Part shown: positions 17,834 to 25,904 of the stretch, one piece after another | Position numbering within the stretch: position 1 is the stretch's first letter | Layout: each line of letters begins with the position of its first letter | NCBI GenBank assembly: GCA_947474065.1 | Contig: CANJHD010000023.1 | Span: forward strand, 1-35,891 | Direction of reading: 5' to 3' | Source: Planctomycetaceae bacterium | GTDB taxonomy: Bacteria; Planctomycetota; Phycisphaerae; Phycisphaerales; SM1A02 | Length of the DNA stretch: 35,891 nt | The notes under the pieces: generated by a model | Database searches by the model: none | Told to the model about the DNA's origin: nothing | What the model saw: only the letters and a program-made list of their open reading frames with translations | Made by a program: the position numbers and the translations under genes

Positions 17834-18200
17834 TGCAGTCGACCAACGATTGACTATGGATCAAGACGCAATCCGCGCCCAACAACAGGCATGCGGTGTT
17901 CAGTAGAAAGTCAGCAGTGGCTCATAGCGTTGGGTCGTACAGAAACGAAATTCCATGCTTTGGTTCCGGTGCTGGAGTGAACAATCGAGAGGGTCTTAAT
18001 ACACAGTCGAATCTATCAACCGGATCTGCGGCCCGTGCCGTGGTCGGTTGCCTTCGAGCGCTCCGGTTCTATCGGCAAGCACTCGTCGGATGGTCGGTCG
18101 GGACGGCTCATGAGCCGCACTCCGTCCGTTGAAACCCGCCGCGGAGCGGTCGGGTGGAAGAGTCAAGTGTAGTGCGAGTGCCCTACATAACAACCCGAAA
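17834..18200. other. Non-coding region between rny and the ABC permease gene
   Basis: With the rny leader this makes a gap of about 430 nt, the longest non-coding stretch in a window that is otherwise very dense. Short open frames on the plus strand (for example 17896-18132) have no recognisable domain or good ribosome site. The rny promoter must lie here, but I cannot name convincing -35/-10 boxes. The distal part (18079-18181) has strong nested inverted repeats, listed separately. Confidence 0.6.
18079..18181. ncRNA. Candidate structured RNA or terminator-like element
   Basis: A 7-bp perfect outer pairing (GCACTCG at 18079-18085 with CGAGTGC at 18175-18181) can enclose two hairpins. The first is GGACGG (18101-18106) with CCGTCC (18122-18127); an alternative internal palindrome, CGGCTCATGAGCCG, overlaps it. 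The second is ACCCGCCGC (18134-18142), loop GGA, and GCGG-T-CGGGT (18146-18155), nine pairs with one bulged T. Together they could form a three-way junction. No known RNA family was recognised and the strand is unknown. As it lies 20-120 nt past the permease stop, the hairpins could also be that gene's terminator, although no T-run follows. Confidence 0.3.
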
Positions 18201-20018
18201 TTACGCAGTGCCCGCTAGTTTCCGGACAGTGAACATAAATGTCTTCTTCATCGCCGAGTGCATGGTCCAGACCACGCCGATCCCAAGTGCTGCTGCTGCA
18301 ACGGCTCCGGCGGCGAGGAATACTCGATAGGTTCCCACCCCTTGCTGGAGGACCTCGTCAGCCACCGCCTCCGGGGTAACAATGGCAGCCACCAAGTTGA
18401 TGGGCGTCAAAGCATTCATGAACGCACCAATCGCGGGGATGCTTCGACCCGCAGCCATCCCGCACAGGCCGAGTACGAGCCCCGTGACACCAGTAGCGAA
18501 CACTGCCCCGACGGCACTTCCAATAGTTCCCTTGCTCTTGATCGACCACTGCAGCCCAATCATCACCGCAAAGGATGTGAATGCCAGCATTCCCAGTGGG
18601 TACTCGAGCGCGCCCTCTGGCAGCATGGCGGGAATCAGCAGCGTGGCGGTGCCGGATGCAACGCTGACGGATGATCCACCCGCCACGCCCATTCCGTTGG
18701 TAAGTACGTAAACGGCCGATGCGGCGAGCGTGATTGTCGGCACCATCAACATGGGCGCTAGGAATTGAATGATGCCACGCAACTTTCCGGCTATGTAAGG
18801 GCCTGGCTGGATTGGCGTAGTCAGAATGATGTCAAGTGATCCGTCTTCGCGCTCGCGACTTACCGCCGTGGCACTCATGTTGAGCGCGGTCAGCACAATC
18901 ACCACGGACTCCGCAGCAACAACCGTCTGCAGCGCCAATCGGAAGCCGTCCACTGAAATGGTTCCGGTGCGATGCAGAATTGGTAACAGTAGACCGCCAA
19001 GAATGCCGACCCCAACGAAGCCCCAACGCCCAACAAGTGCCATCAAGCTCGTTCCGCGCAATTGACTCTCTCGCCATGCGATTGGATTGTGACTAACACG
19101 CATCGACTCGCGGCCGTCTGCAGTCGGCCTTTGTGACAATCGTCGCCACCATGGAGTTCGTACTGTGCGCGATCCGAGTGCACGCACGGTAAACGTGCTT
19201 GCCACCATCAGTGCAAAGGAAAGTACAAACATCACGACGCAGTAACTGCGCGCCGGATGGACCATCCATGCGTTTGCGATCCATCCAGGCTGCTCAAGTG
19301 ATGTCGGCGCATAGGTGGCTGGCAAAAGCAGCGATTCCATAGCGAGGAATGGGTTGATTGGGGTAAAGACCGTGGTTGACTGCGTACTGCTTCCGATGCT
19401 TGTCGCTACGCGCAGTGCGCTGTCTGCTGCCCATGTTGCAAACAAGTAAACGACCACGGTGCTGTAGAACACAAACACGCTTCGCTTACCCGCGCTGCGC
19501 GTGATACTGAGCGCAACCGCGACCGCGCCTACAACAAGTGCCGTGCTTGCGCTGATCATGAAACTTCCCCACACTGCAGTCGGTGGCACACCTCCAAAGA
19601 ACTGTGTACTTATCATGAGTGGCAGCGCGGCAATCAGCAACGCGAGCACAAAGAACAGCCGCCCCATCAGATTGCCAACCACAATCTGTACGCGATTCAG
19701 TGGGGTGACCAACATTATTTCCCAGGTACGTGGGTTTGCCTCTTGTGCAATCGCCCCTGCCATGAAGAGCGGAGTCAAGATGCAAATCAGCGCTACCTCT
19801 GCAAATGACAGCATTGTGAAGGCAGTGGCCCCGCGCTGCGCAAGTTCACGCAGTGACGAAGTCTGGCCAATCATCCCAAAGAGCAGCGCCACCATAAGTA
19901 GTGCAAGAAATCCGCTCCTGATCCACAGGTGGCGATTTCTTCGCGAACCGTTCGCAACGATGCGCAGAATGATGGGATTAGTTGGGCCAAGATCAGAGAC
20001 CCAGCGTGCGACAGACAT
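18201..20018 (-). CDS. ABC-2 type transporter permease with two fused membrane halves
   Basis: 605-residue membrane protein of the ABC-2 permease class, which exports polysaccharides, drugs or lipids, or carries gliding/NatB-like functions, with a separate ATPase. Two similar units are visible. The first, about residues 33-290, has the coupling-type segment EANPRTWEIMLVTPLNRVQI. The second, about 340-600, has EREDGSLDIILTTPIQPGPY. Each is preceded and followed by several membrane helices. Most ABC-2 permeases have one such unit and dimerise, so this appears to be a fused pair. The substrate cannot be inferred. No ATPase gene lies next to it. It begins 16 nt after the cytochrome stop on the same strand, so the two genes are probably co-transcribed. 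Confidence 0.8.
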   Translation of the reverse strand: MSVARWVSDLGPTNPIILRIVANGSRRNRHLWIRSGFLALLMVALLFGMIGQTSSLRELAQRGATAFTMLSFAEVALICILTPLFMAGAIAQEANPRTWEIMLVTPLNRVQIVVGNLMGRLFFVLALLIAALPLMISTQFFGGVPPTAVWGSFMISASTALVVGAVAVALSITRSAGKRSVFVFYSTVVVYLFATWAADSALRVATSIGSSTQSTTVFTPINPFLAMESLLLPATYAPTSLEQPGWIANAWMVHPARSYCVVMFVLSFALMVASTFTVRALGSRTVRTPWWRRLSQRPTADGRESMRVSHNPIAWRESQLRGTSLMALVGRWGFVGVGILGGLLLPILHRTGTISVDGFRLALQTVVAAESVVIVLTALNMSATAVSREREDGSLDIILTTPIQPGPYIAGKLRGIIQFLAPMLMVPTITLAASAVYVLTNGMGVAGGSSVSVASGTATLLIPAMLPEGALEYPLGMLAFTSFAVMIGLQWSIKSKGTIGSAVGAVFATGVTGLVLGLCGMAAGRSIPAIGAFMNALTPINLVAAIVTPEAVADEVLQQGVGTYRVFLAAGAVAAAALGIGVVWTMHSAMKKTFMFTVRKLAGTA

Positions 20019-20034
20019 GCGCGGATCTTAGGTC

Positions 20035-21996
20035 TCAGCCCCAGTGCCCGAGCAATTGTCCCAGGTCGGCGCCATTAGTTGTGCCGTCGTGATTGAGATC
20101 AGTGATTCCAGGCAGGCCCCAGGCGCCAAGGAGGAGGCCAAGATCCGCACCATTGACCATGCCGTCACCGTTTATGTCAGCGGGATTTGCGGGCACTAGG
20201 GTCAGTGCCGCAGTGTCCATGTCTACCGGTGCGCTCTTGCCGAACATGGTCCACAGGTCGAAAGCGGTCTGTCCAGTGGTGTCTGTGGTGTTGGTATCCC
20301 GCAAGAACTCCATGTATTCGCGACTAGAAGTCTGGTAGTTCAGCGTGACCACTGCTTGGGTTGCGCCGGCCGGAATCGCATAGAGAGTGTCGTCCCAATA
20401 TTGACCGTCTTCGTAGGTGTAGTCCACTGGTCCGCAGCCATCGGCGGCAAATGCGGCATTGGTGAACCCGCGCGGCGGGATTCGGTTGTCTTTGAATTTG
20501 GTGTTGGCCAAGACGAGATGGAAGTTCTGACCAGCAGGAAGACCAGCCGCCGCCGCCACATCAGCGCTGCTCCCGTGTTTCGCTTCGTACACCTTTGTGT
20601 CATTGGTGATGAGTGTTGCGCTACTGAGGTCGTAGGCACCACGCTCGGCGATGAGCACCCCGGTGGCATTGAGGAACCGAACATTCACCCACATGCGCCG
20701 TCCTTCTGGGTAACCGCTTGGCAGTTTGTGGCCGCTCTGGTTGGTGACGCGTACGTTTAGGCTGCTTCCTTGTTGAGTCACAGCCAGGTCGCTGGCATCG
20801 CGCAGCATCTGAATGTTCCGTGCTTTGGCATTCTGAATGCGATCTGGCGTCATTCCGAGGGATTCTGCATCAGCTCCCGCTTGGTATGCAACCGCTTCGA
20901 TCACCCATGTATTGCTTCCTGCAAAGGAGTGCGCTGGCATATTTTGGCGCGTGAAGAATGGGTCACCCGTATTCCAGAAGAGGCAGCCACCGCCGATTTG
21001 GTCGGGCATGTGGCAGTCTTGGCAGGACTTCATCGGACCACTGAGATTTCCGCCAAAGCGTCCATCCGCAAATGCAACGCCGGTGGTAGCGAATGTGCTG
21101 TTTTTCCACTCGCTGTAGGTTCGTTGCTCCGGGAACATCTGCGAAGGCAGTTGTGTGGGATGCTGTGCGTTCAGCGTATTTAGGTCGTATTGCCCTGCGG
21201 CGTTCTTTGTGAACACAGGGTTGGACACATCGTGGCAGGTGCTGCAGAATTCGCTCTTGGAATGGAAAGGGCTAGTGATGAGCCACACTGGCTCGCCAAG
21301 GAAAGAGCTGCCGTGGAAATTGATTGGCACATCACTGAACGGACCACGTCGGACATCGCGCGGATCCACCACGTAGCGAGCGTTACCGTTTCCTTGCGGG
21401 ATCAGGCCAGCGGCGGCGAGCGGCGAGAGGACTTCAGGATCCGGATCGGGATCCTGCCCTGCAGCCGAGTAACCAACAGCACTGTTCGCACCCAGTTCAG
21501 GATTCACCACGCGGTGGCAGAAGTGGCAGTTGATGCCATCGAAGTCATCGTTATTGAATTCTGCAATCGTTCCAGTTGCACTTCTTCCACCGAGCCAGGC
21601 GCCAGGCGCGTGGCATCGAATGCAGAACTCTCCGGAAAGGTTGGCGTCTTGATTGGCGATTGCGAGCCCGGCGTGCCAAACTGGGTCGCGTGCCGACTGA
21701 CCCATCATGCTTGTAACCCATGTGTCAAACGGAGCGAATGTTGGGCTGAAGTCTGAGTGACAGAAGGTGCAGTTGTTGCTCGCTAGGACTGCAGCGAATT
21801 GCTCTGGGTCGGGATTTGGTTGCGTTCCGGGCTGCCGAAAGTCTTCAGCTGTCGTGGGAATTTGTGTCTGTCCGGGCGGACCGCCCATGAATGCACCGAC
21901 GGTACTAGCCAACCCAACCGCGAGTAGTGCAGTTGCGCCAATGACGCTAGTGACTCGTGCTCGCGGATTGCGGTGGAAGGGGGCGCGCGTCTTCAT
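20035..21996 (-). CDS. Secreted pentahaem cytochrome c with dockerin-like C-terminus
   Basis: 653 residues with an N-terminal signal sequence (hydrophobic stretch about 17-36). Five CxxCH haem-attachment motifs are present: CTFCH (76-80), CIRCH (125-129), CHFCH (157-161), CSTCH (251-255) and CQDCH (325-329), all in the first half. The second half (about 430-600) is beta-rich in appearance and has no recognised domain. The last 50 residues hold two calcium-loop motifs. It should be exported and carry covalent haems, so an electron-transfer role or a redox enzyme is likely; the reaction is unknown. ATG 21996 was chosen because it starts directly before the signal sequence; a longer frame to 22116 would add an unlikely leader. 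Confidence 0.88.
   Translation of the reverse strand: MKTRAPFHRNPRARVTSVIGATALLAVGLASTVGAFMGGPPGQTQIPTTAEDFRQPGTQPNPDPEQFAAVLASNNCTFCHSDFSPTFAPFDTWVTSMMGQSARDPVWHAGLAIANQDANLSGEFCIRCHAPGAWLGGRSATGTIAEFNNDDFDGINCHFCHRVVNPELGANSAVGYSAAGQDPDPDPEVLSPLAAAGLIPQGNGNARYVVDPRDVRRGPFSDVPINFHGSSFLGEPVWLITSPFHSKSEFCSTCHDVSNPVFTKNAAGQYDLNTLNAQHPTQLPSQMFPEQRTYSEWKNSTFATTGVAFADGRFGGNLSGPMKSCQDCHMPDQIGGGCLFWNTGDPFFTRQNMPAHSFAGSNTWVIEAVAYQAGADAESLGMTPDRIQNAKARNIQMLRDASDLAVTQQGSSLNVRVTNQSGHKLPSGYPEGRRMWVNVRFLNATGVLIAERGAYDLSSATLITNDTKVYEAKHGSSADVAAAAGLPAGQNFHLVLANTKFKDNRIPPRGFTNAAFAADGCGPVDYTYEDGQYWDDTLYAIPAGATQAVVTLNYQTSSREYMEFLRDTNTTDTTGQTAFDLWTMFGKSAPVDMDTAALTLVPANPADINGDGMVNGADLGLLLGAWGLPGITDLNHDGTTNGADLGQLLGHWG
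20038..20187 (-). repeat. Dockerin-like duplicated Ca-binding tail of the cytochrome
   Basis: Encodes residues 604-653 of the cytochrome. Two tandem copies of about 22 residues read DINGDGMVNGADLGLLLGAW and DLNHDGTTNGADLGQLLGHW, each with the D-x-N-x-D-G calcium loop of type I dockerins and a following short helix. In Phycisphaerales many exported proteins carry such a tail. Classical dockerins bind cohesins in cellulosomes; whether a cohesin partner exists here is unknown, and none was seen in the window. Confidence 0.85.
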
Positions 21997-22084
21997 GGGG
22001 TATTGCGATCGATGGTCTAACGAACAGCTGATATTGCTCAGCGACTTCCGAGTGGGATGAATGATCTTCCCATGGTCTCTACGC

Positions 22085-22130
22085 TCAATAGTGGGGGGGA
22101 GGATCGCTTGAGTCAAGAGACTTTGTCTCT
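22085..22130 (-). promoter_or_regulatory. Candidate cytochrome promoter with adjoining operator and C-run spacer
   Basis: On the minus strand, TTGACT (22116-22111) matches the -35 box in 5 of 6 bases. After a 17-bp spacer comes CACTAT (22093-22088), which keeps the key A and final T of a -10 box; TATTGA at 22090-22085 is an alternative at 20 bp. The spacer ends in a run of seven C. Directly upstream, sharing one base with the -35 box, is the perfect inverted repeat AGAGAC-AAA-GTCTCT (22130-22116), a likely regulator site. The predicted transcript would start about 85 nt before the cytochrome ATG. The rest of the 234-nt intergenic region shows nothing else I recognise. Confidence 0.4.
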
Positions 22131-22230
22131 ATTCGGCGCGAATCAAATCCCCGCTCACAGGTCTGCGACAAATCCCGCCTAAATTTGGGAATAGGATCCC
22201 ACACCACCGGCGGTATAACGTCCAATAACC

Positions 22231-23184
22231 TTACACTCCGCCGCTTGCTCGGACCTTCTGGAGCAGTCCCGCCGTGTTGACCACCGCATTGAAAGTCGTG
22301 GTGAGTTCCGTCCCAGTAATGCCAGCCGGGGGCGCGGACTTCATCTTGACCAGTGATTCCAAGGAAGGTGCGATGGCAGTGAGTAGTTTCGTTCGGGCGG
22401 ATCCCGCTATCCCAGATAGTTGATTCCGCACCGCGAGCAAGGCTCGTTGCAGTGCGTTGATCAGTTGTGGATCAGATCCTGCAGCAACGCGCGACTGTAG
22501 GTCATTGATCGATGTCGCCAAACTCATGGCGATGGCATCCGCCTGCGATGCCGTCAATGTCTCCTTGCTGAGCATGAGTGTTATGGATTCCACTTCATGC
22601 GAAGCCACTACCCAGTCGCGCTCCTTCTTAATCACAGTCGCTAGCCGCTTGGTGATTGCGTCATATTGCGGCGCTGAGAGTGGGGCCTTATCAAGCGCCT
22701 TCGGCAGTTGTGCTGCCGCTGCAATACGGATGACCGCCTCCGGCTGGATGTCAGGATCGAGATTGTCTACTAAGAAATCAATGCATTCAGCAGTGTCGAT
22801 GAATCGCGCCAAGATAAATGCATTGGTGGCACGCATCGAATCCGTGCCCTGTGTAAAGGGTGCAAAGCCCTTAACGAAGGCAATGCCAAAGTCGCGGCGG
22901 AAGTTGGCGCTGACTGTTGGTAGTCGAATCTGTTCTACTAACTTCGTTCGAATGACCACAACGCCGGCGGGGTCAGCTTTCGTAAAGCGGTCAGCTGCCT
23001 TGGTGATGAAATCAGTGACAACATTCCGCTGCTCGGCAGTCAGTGCTTGATTGACATTGACAAGGTCGGGCGGGAGCGCATCTGCCTGTGCATGTACTGG
23101 CGACGAGACCGCGGCCAAGAAAATCGCGCCCGCAATCGCGGCGATGCGTGCGGAGGACGGGAACTTCACTGAATTGAGGAGCAT
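22231..23184 (-). CDS. Exported helical protein of unknown function
   Basis: 317 residues. A signal peptide is clear: basic start, hydrophobic IAAIAGAIFLAAVSSPV, then a probable AHAQ-like cleavage site (VHAQA). The mature part is mostly predicted helix by its heptad-like Leu/Ala/Ile spacing, with alternating conserved-looking phrases such as FILARFIDTAECIDFLVDNL, which resembles HEAT/armadillo-type helical repeats. No catalytic motif, metal site or cysteine-rich segment was found. It lies 73 nt downstream of the lipoprotein gene on the same strand, so both may form one operon. I do not recognise the family. Confidence 0.7.
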   Translation of the reverse strand: MLLNSVKFPSSARIAAIAGAIFLAAVSSPVHAQADALPPDLVNVNQALTAEQRNVVTDFITKAADRFTKADPAGVVVIRTKLVEQIRLPTVSANFRRDFGIAFVKGFAPFTQGTDSMRATNAFILARFIDTAECIDFLVDNLDPDIQPEAVIRIAAAAQLPKALDKAPLSAPQYDAITKRLATVIKKERDWVVASHEVESITLMLSKETLTASQADAIAMSLATSINDLQSRVAAGSDPQLINALQRALLAVRNQLSGIAGSARTKLLTAIAPSLESLVKMKSAPPAGITGTELTTTFNAVVNTAGLLQKVRASGGV

Positions 23185-23257
23185 CGGCTGGAGTGCTTTC
23201 GGGCGGGACGGCGATCGGGGTGATCTAGAGAACGCTACCCCGTGACCGAAAGTTATG

Positions 23258-23974
23258 TCAATGCGGAGAGTCCGTGCTCGGGACGGGGGCGGTTCCAGAT
23301 GGGTCGTCTTTCGCCCGGGCGGGCGTCGCGGCCAACAACTCCTTGATACTGACCATTAGTCGCTGTTCATATGGGACATCACGGCCAATGGGAGTCCATT
23401 CGGTGGGAATCCGGGTCGACTCGTCCTCGAGGGTCTGTGTCATGGTCGGATCGGTGGAGACGTGGGTTTCGCCGCTGGTCCAGCGGCCGATTTGCTGGTT
23501 CGGTCGGAAGGCACGATCAACATAGACCCACACCCGCATTTCGATCGTGTCTTTCGTGCTGAGAAGGTCGAAGCGCTGCTCCGCACGCGTACTGCCAGCG
23601 ATGGCCGCGCCCTCTGCTCGAGCATCGGCTCCGGGTGTGGGGGAATCAAAGGATTCGGGCACGAACTCAAATCGCACCCGACGGCGCTCAAAGTTCACGG
23701 TGTGCGCCATCATGTCCTGCAATCCGTCATTGTCTGACCGCCATGGCTCAAGTAGGGATCCAGAGGCACGCGCGTCAGTTTCAATAATGCCGAGTTCACG
23801 ATCAGCGATAACCGGGCGATATCGATAGACGCGCGCGGTTTCAACTACGGCATCAAAGACACGCTCGTAGTCAGCGCGCGGAAACGCGAGTACTGGCGGT
23901 ACCGGATCCGCCGCGCACCCCCCAATGGTTAGGCATATGGTTGCGAGCAACAGGCTGGTAAGGGCGGGACGCAC
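23258..23974 (-). CDS. Putative lipoprotein of unknown function
   Basis: 238 residues if GTG 23974 is the start. This gives an ideal lipoprotein signal: MRPALTSLLLATICLTIGGC, with lipobox IGGC, followed by AADP. The mature part begins with a segment (FPRADYERVFDAVVETARVY) similar in style to small periplasmic lipoproteins, then strands such as DRELGIIETDARASGS and RRVRFEFVPE. A longer reading from ATG 24034 would put 20 residues before the signal and make its start codon overlap that of the divergent substrate-binding protein gene. Reading to 24202 would overlap that gene heavily and was rejected. No family was recognised. Confidence 0.7.
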   Translation of the reverse strand: MRPALTSLLLATICLTIGGCAADPVPPVLAFPRADYERVFDAVVETARVYRYRPVIADRELGIIETDARASGSLLEPWRSDNDGLQDMMAHTVNFERRRVRFEFVPESFDSPTPGADARAEGAAIAGSTRAEQRFDLLSTKDTIEMRVWVYVDRAFRPNQQIGRWTSGETHVSTDPTMTQTLEDESTRIPTEWTPIGRDVPYEQRLMVSIKELLAATPARAKDDPSGTAPVPSTDSPH

Positions 23975-24032
23975 GTGCCAAAGTCTACGGATTGCATCAC
24001 ATTGCCGTCGGTGTCCGACATATACAATAGAC
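23975..24032. promoter_or_regulatory. Divergent promoter region, lipoprotein / substrate-binding protein
   Basis: Only 58 nt separate the two divergent start codons. On the plus strand TTGCCG (24002-24007) and TACAAT (24023-24028) are 15 bp apart and end four nucleotides before the ATG at 24033, so a transcript would begin at or next to the start codon. No ribosome-binding site is visible. Minus-strand boxes are not evident. Confidence 0.3.
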
Positions 24033-25904
24033 ATGAAACTTGCATTGCCGGCCATCCTCCTTGCGGTGATTCTGTTAGCCATCGCATCCTTTGATGCCGC
24101 TGGACCGCGCGCCGATTTCACTATGGTGCAGGCGAATGATGCATTTACCCTTGATCCGCAACGGATGAGCTGGCAACAGGATATTCGGCTTGGGCGCGCC
24201 ATCTATGAGACGCTTGTTGTGGTCGACGCGGATCATGGCGGAGTGCGTCCGGGCGTCGCGGAGCGGTGGGAAATGTCGGCAGATGGGCTGCATTGGACAT
24301 TCCACCTGCGCCCTGATGCACGGTGGTCAAATGGTGACGTGGTGCAGGCTCGCGACTTTGTTGCTGCTTGGTATCGCGCCATGCTGCCAGACTTCGCCTC
24401 CGATTACGCGGGCTTTGTGGCGGAAATCGCGGGCGCTCAAGGGCTATGGGATTTTCGCGCCGCTCAGTTGGCGCAGTACGCCCGGTTGCCTGCAGCGGAG
24501 CGGACCGAAGCGCGCGTCCAAGAGTTGTGGTCAGAGACTGTCGTTCAGACTAGCAAGCTAGTTGCAGTGCATACCCCTGATGAGCAGACCATCGAAATCA
24601 CCTTGCGCCGCCGCGTTCCGTACTGGCTTTCAGTGATCGCATTCCCAGTGATGGCCCCTGTGCATCAAGCAACGGTGGAGCGCTTCAGTGGATTCGATGT
24701 TGCATCCGGCCGACGCACTATCGATGCTCGTTGGACGAAGCCCGGCGACCTTGTGTGTAACGGACCATTCATGGTGAACGATTGGCGCTACAAGCGACGT
24801 ATGCGTTTGGTCCGCAATCCTTTCTATTGGGATCATTCGCTAGAAACGGTAAACAGTATTGACATCTTGCCGATTGAGGACAACAACACTGCTGCATTAG
24901 CATTTGATGCTGGTGGTGCGGATTGGGTTGCCGATGTGCGCGTTGGATACAAGGTGGAATTGGCTGAGCAGGCCGCCCGCTATTTGCAGCGCTATCGCGC
25001 AGAGTTTGATGCTCTTGTTGCAGCCGGCGCAACTGTTGATGAGGCCCTCGCGGCGTTGCCGGCGCCAGTGGCAGGCGAGCGCCGCAACGTGCATGTTGTT
25101 CCAAATTTCGGAACGGATTTCTATAGTTTCAATTGCCGCCCAACTCTTGCGGGCAACGCGTTTAACCCGTTTGCAGACGCGCGTGTCCGGCGCGCCTTCG
25201 CGCTTGCTATTGACAAGCGTGCGCTAGCTGAGCGTGTGATTCGCGTGGGTGAACCTGTGGCAAACACGCTCGTTCCGCCCGATGGCGTTGCGGGGTACCA
25301 GGCGCCAAAGGGTCTTGGCCATGATGTGTTGCGTGCTCGCAAGGAACTTGCCGATGCAGGCTGGTCTGATCGGAACGGTGATGGGATACTTGAACTTGCC
25401 GATGGCACAGTATTCCCCACTGTGGATCTTCTTTATTCCACCGGCAGTCCGCGCTATCGCGACCTTTCGTTAGCGATGGCAGATATGTGGCGGCGCGAAC
25501 TTGGAGTACAGGTAGAACTTACGTCGAAGGACTCCAAGTTTTTGAAGGATGATCTCCGTGCCGGCAACTTCATGATCGCGCGCGGTGGGTGGTATGGCGA
25601 TTACCCAGATCCCACCACATTCCTTGACCTCTGTCGGACTGGTGATGGCAACAATGATCGCGGCTATTCCAGTGCGGAATTTGATGCATTACTTGAGCGC
25701 GCGGCTGCGGAACCAGAGCCAGCTCGTCGCCTAGCGATTCTTTCCGATGCCGAAAGCATGGTCACCGAAGTGGACCTGCCGATTCTGCCAATCACGCATT
25801 ACGCCACGGTGTTGCTCTATGACCCAGTGCGAGTGCGCGGTATTACGCGGGCGCCATCATTTGATCAGAGACTTTCAAACATACAAGTCTTGGCGCCGCG
25901 TTAA
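24033..25904 (+). CDS. Extracellular solute-binding protein, family 5 (peptide/oligopeptide type)
   Basis: 623 residues, the periplasmic binding component of an OppA/DppA-type ABC importer. The N-terminus (MKLALPAILLAVILLAIASF) is a signal peptide or membrane anchor without a lipobox. The family's opening signature is clear: TLDPQRMSWQQDIRLGRAIYETLV, VRPGVAERWEMSADGLHWTF and LRPDARWSNGDVVQARDFV. Later DARVRRAFALAIDKRALAE and PTTFLDL are also typical. Peptides are the commonest ligand, but nickel, sugars and others occur in this family. It is slightly longer than usual, with an extra helical stretch near residues 145-180. Start at ATG 24033 gives the signal sequence directly; upstream in-frame codons were rejected. 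It converges on the permease gene with a 4-nt overlap of stop codons. Confidence 0.9.
   Translation: MKLALPAILLAVILLAIASFDAAGPRADFTMVQANDAFTLDPQRMSWQQDIRLGRAIYETLVVVDADHGGVRPGVAERWEMSADGLHWTFHLRPDARWSNGDVVQARDFVAAWYRAMLPDFASDYAGFVAEIAGAQGLWDFRAAQLAQYARLPAAERTEARVQELWSETVVQTSKLVAVHTPDEQTIEITLRRRVPYWLSVIAFPVMAPVHQATVERFSGFDVASGRRTIDARWTKPGDLVCNGPFMVNDWRYKRRMRLVRNPFYWDHSLETVNSIDILPIEDNNTAALAFDAGGADWVADVRVGYKVELAEQAARYLQRYRAEFDALVAAGATVDEALAALPAPVAGERRNVHVVPNFGTDFYSFNCRPTLAGNAFNPFADARVRRAFALAIDKRALAERVIRVGEPVANTLVPPDGVAGYQAPKGLGHDVLRARKELADAGWSDRNGDGILELADGTVFPTVDLLYSTGSPRYRDLSLAMADMWRRELGVQVELTSKDSKFLKDDLRAGNFMIARGGWYGDYPDPTTFLDLCRTGDGNNDRGYSSAEFDALLERAAAEPEPARRLAILSDAESMVTEVDLPILPITHYATVLLYDPVRVRGITRAPSFDQRLSNIQVLAPR

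Noticed and set aside
17896-18132. Small open frame in the non-coding region after rny
   Set aside because: No ribosome site, no recognisable domain, and it overlaps the inverted repeats.
18101-18160. Hammerhead ribozyme or other named RNA motif
   Set aside because: GAAAC occurs after a stem, but the CUGAUGA core is not present in the right place; no known core fits.
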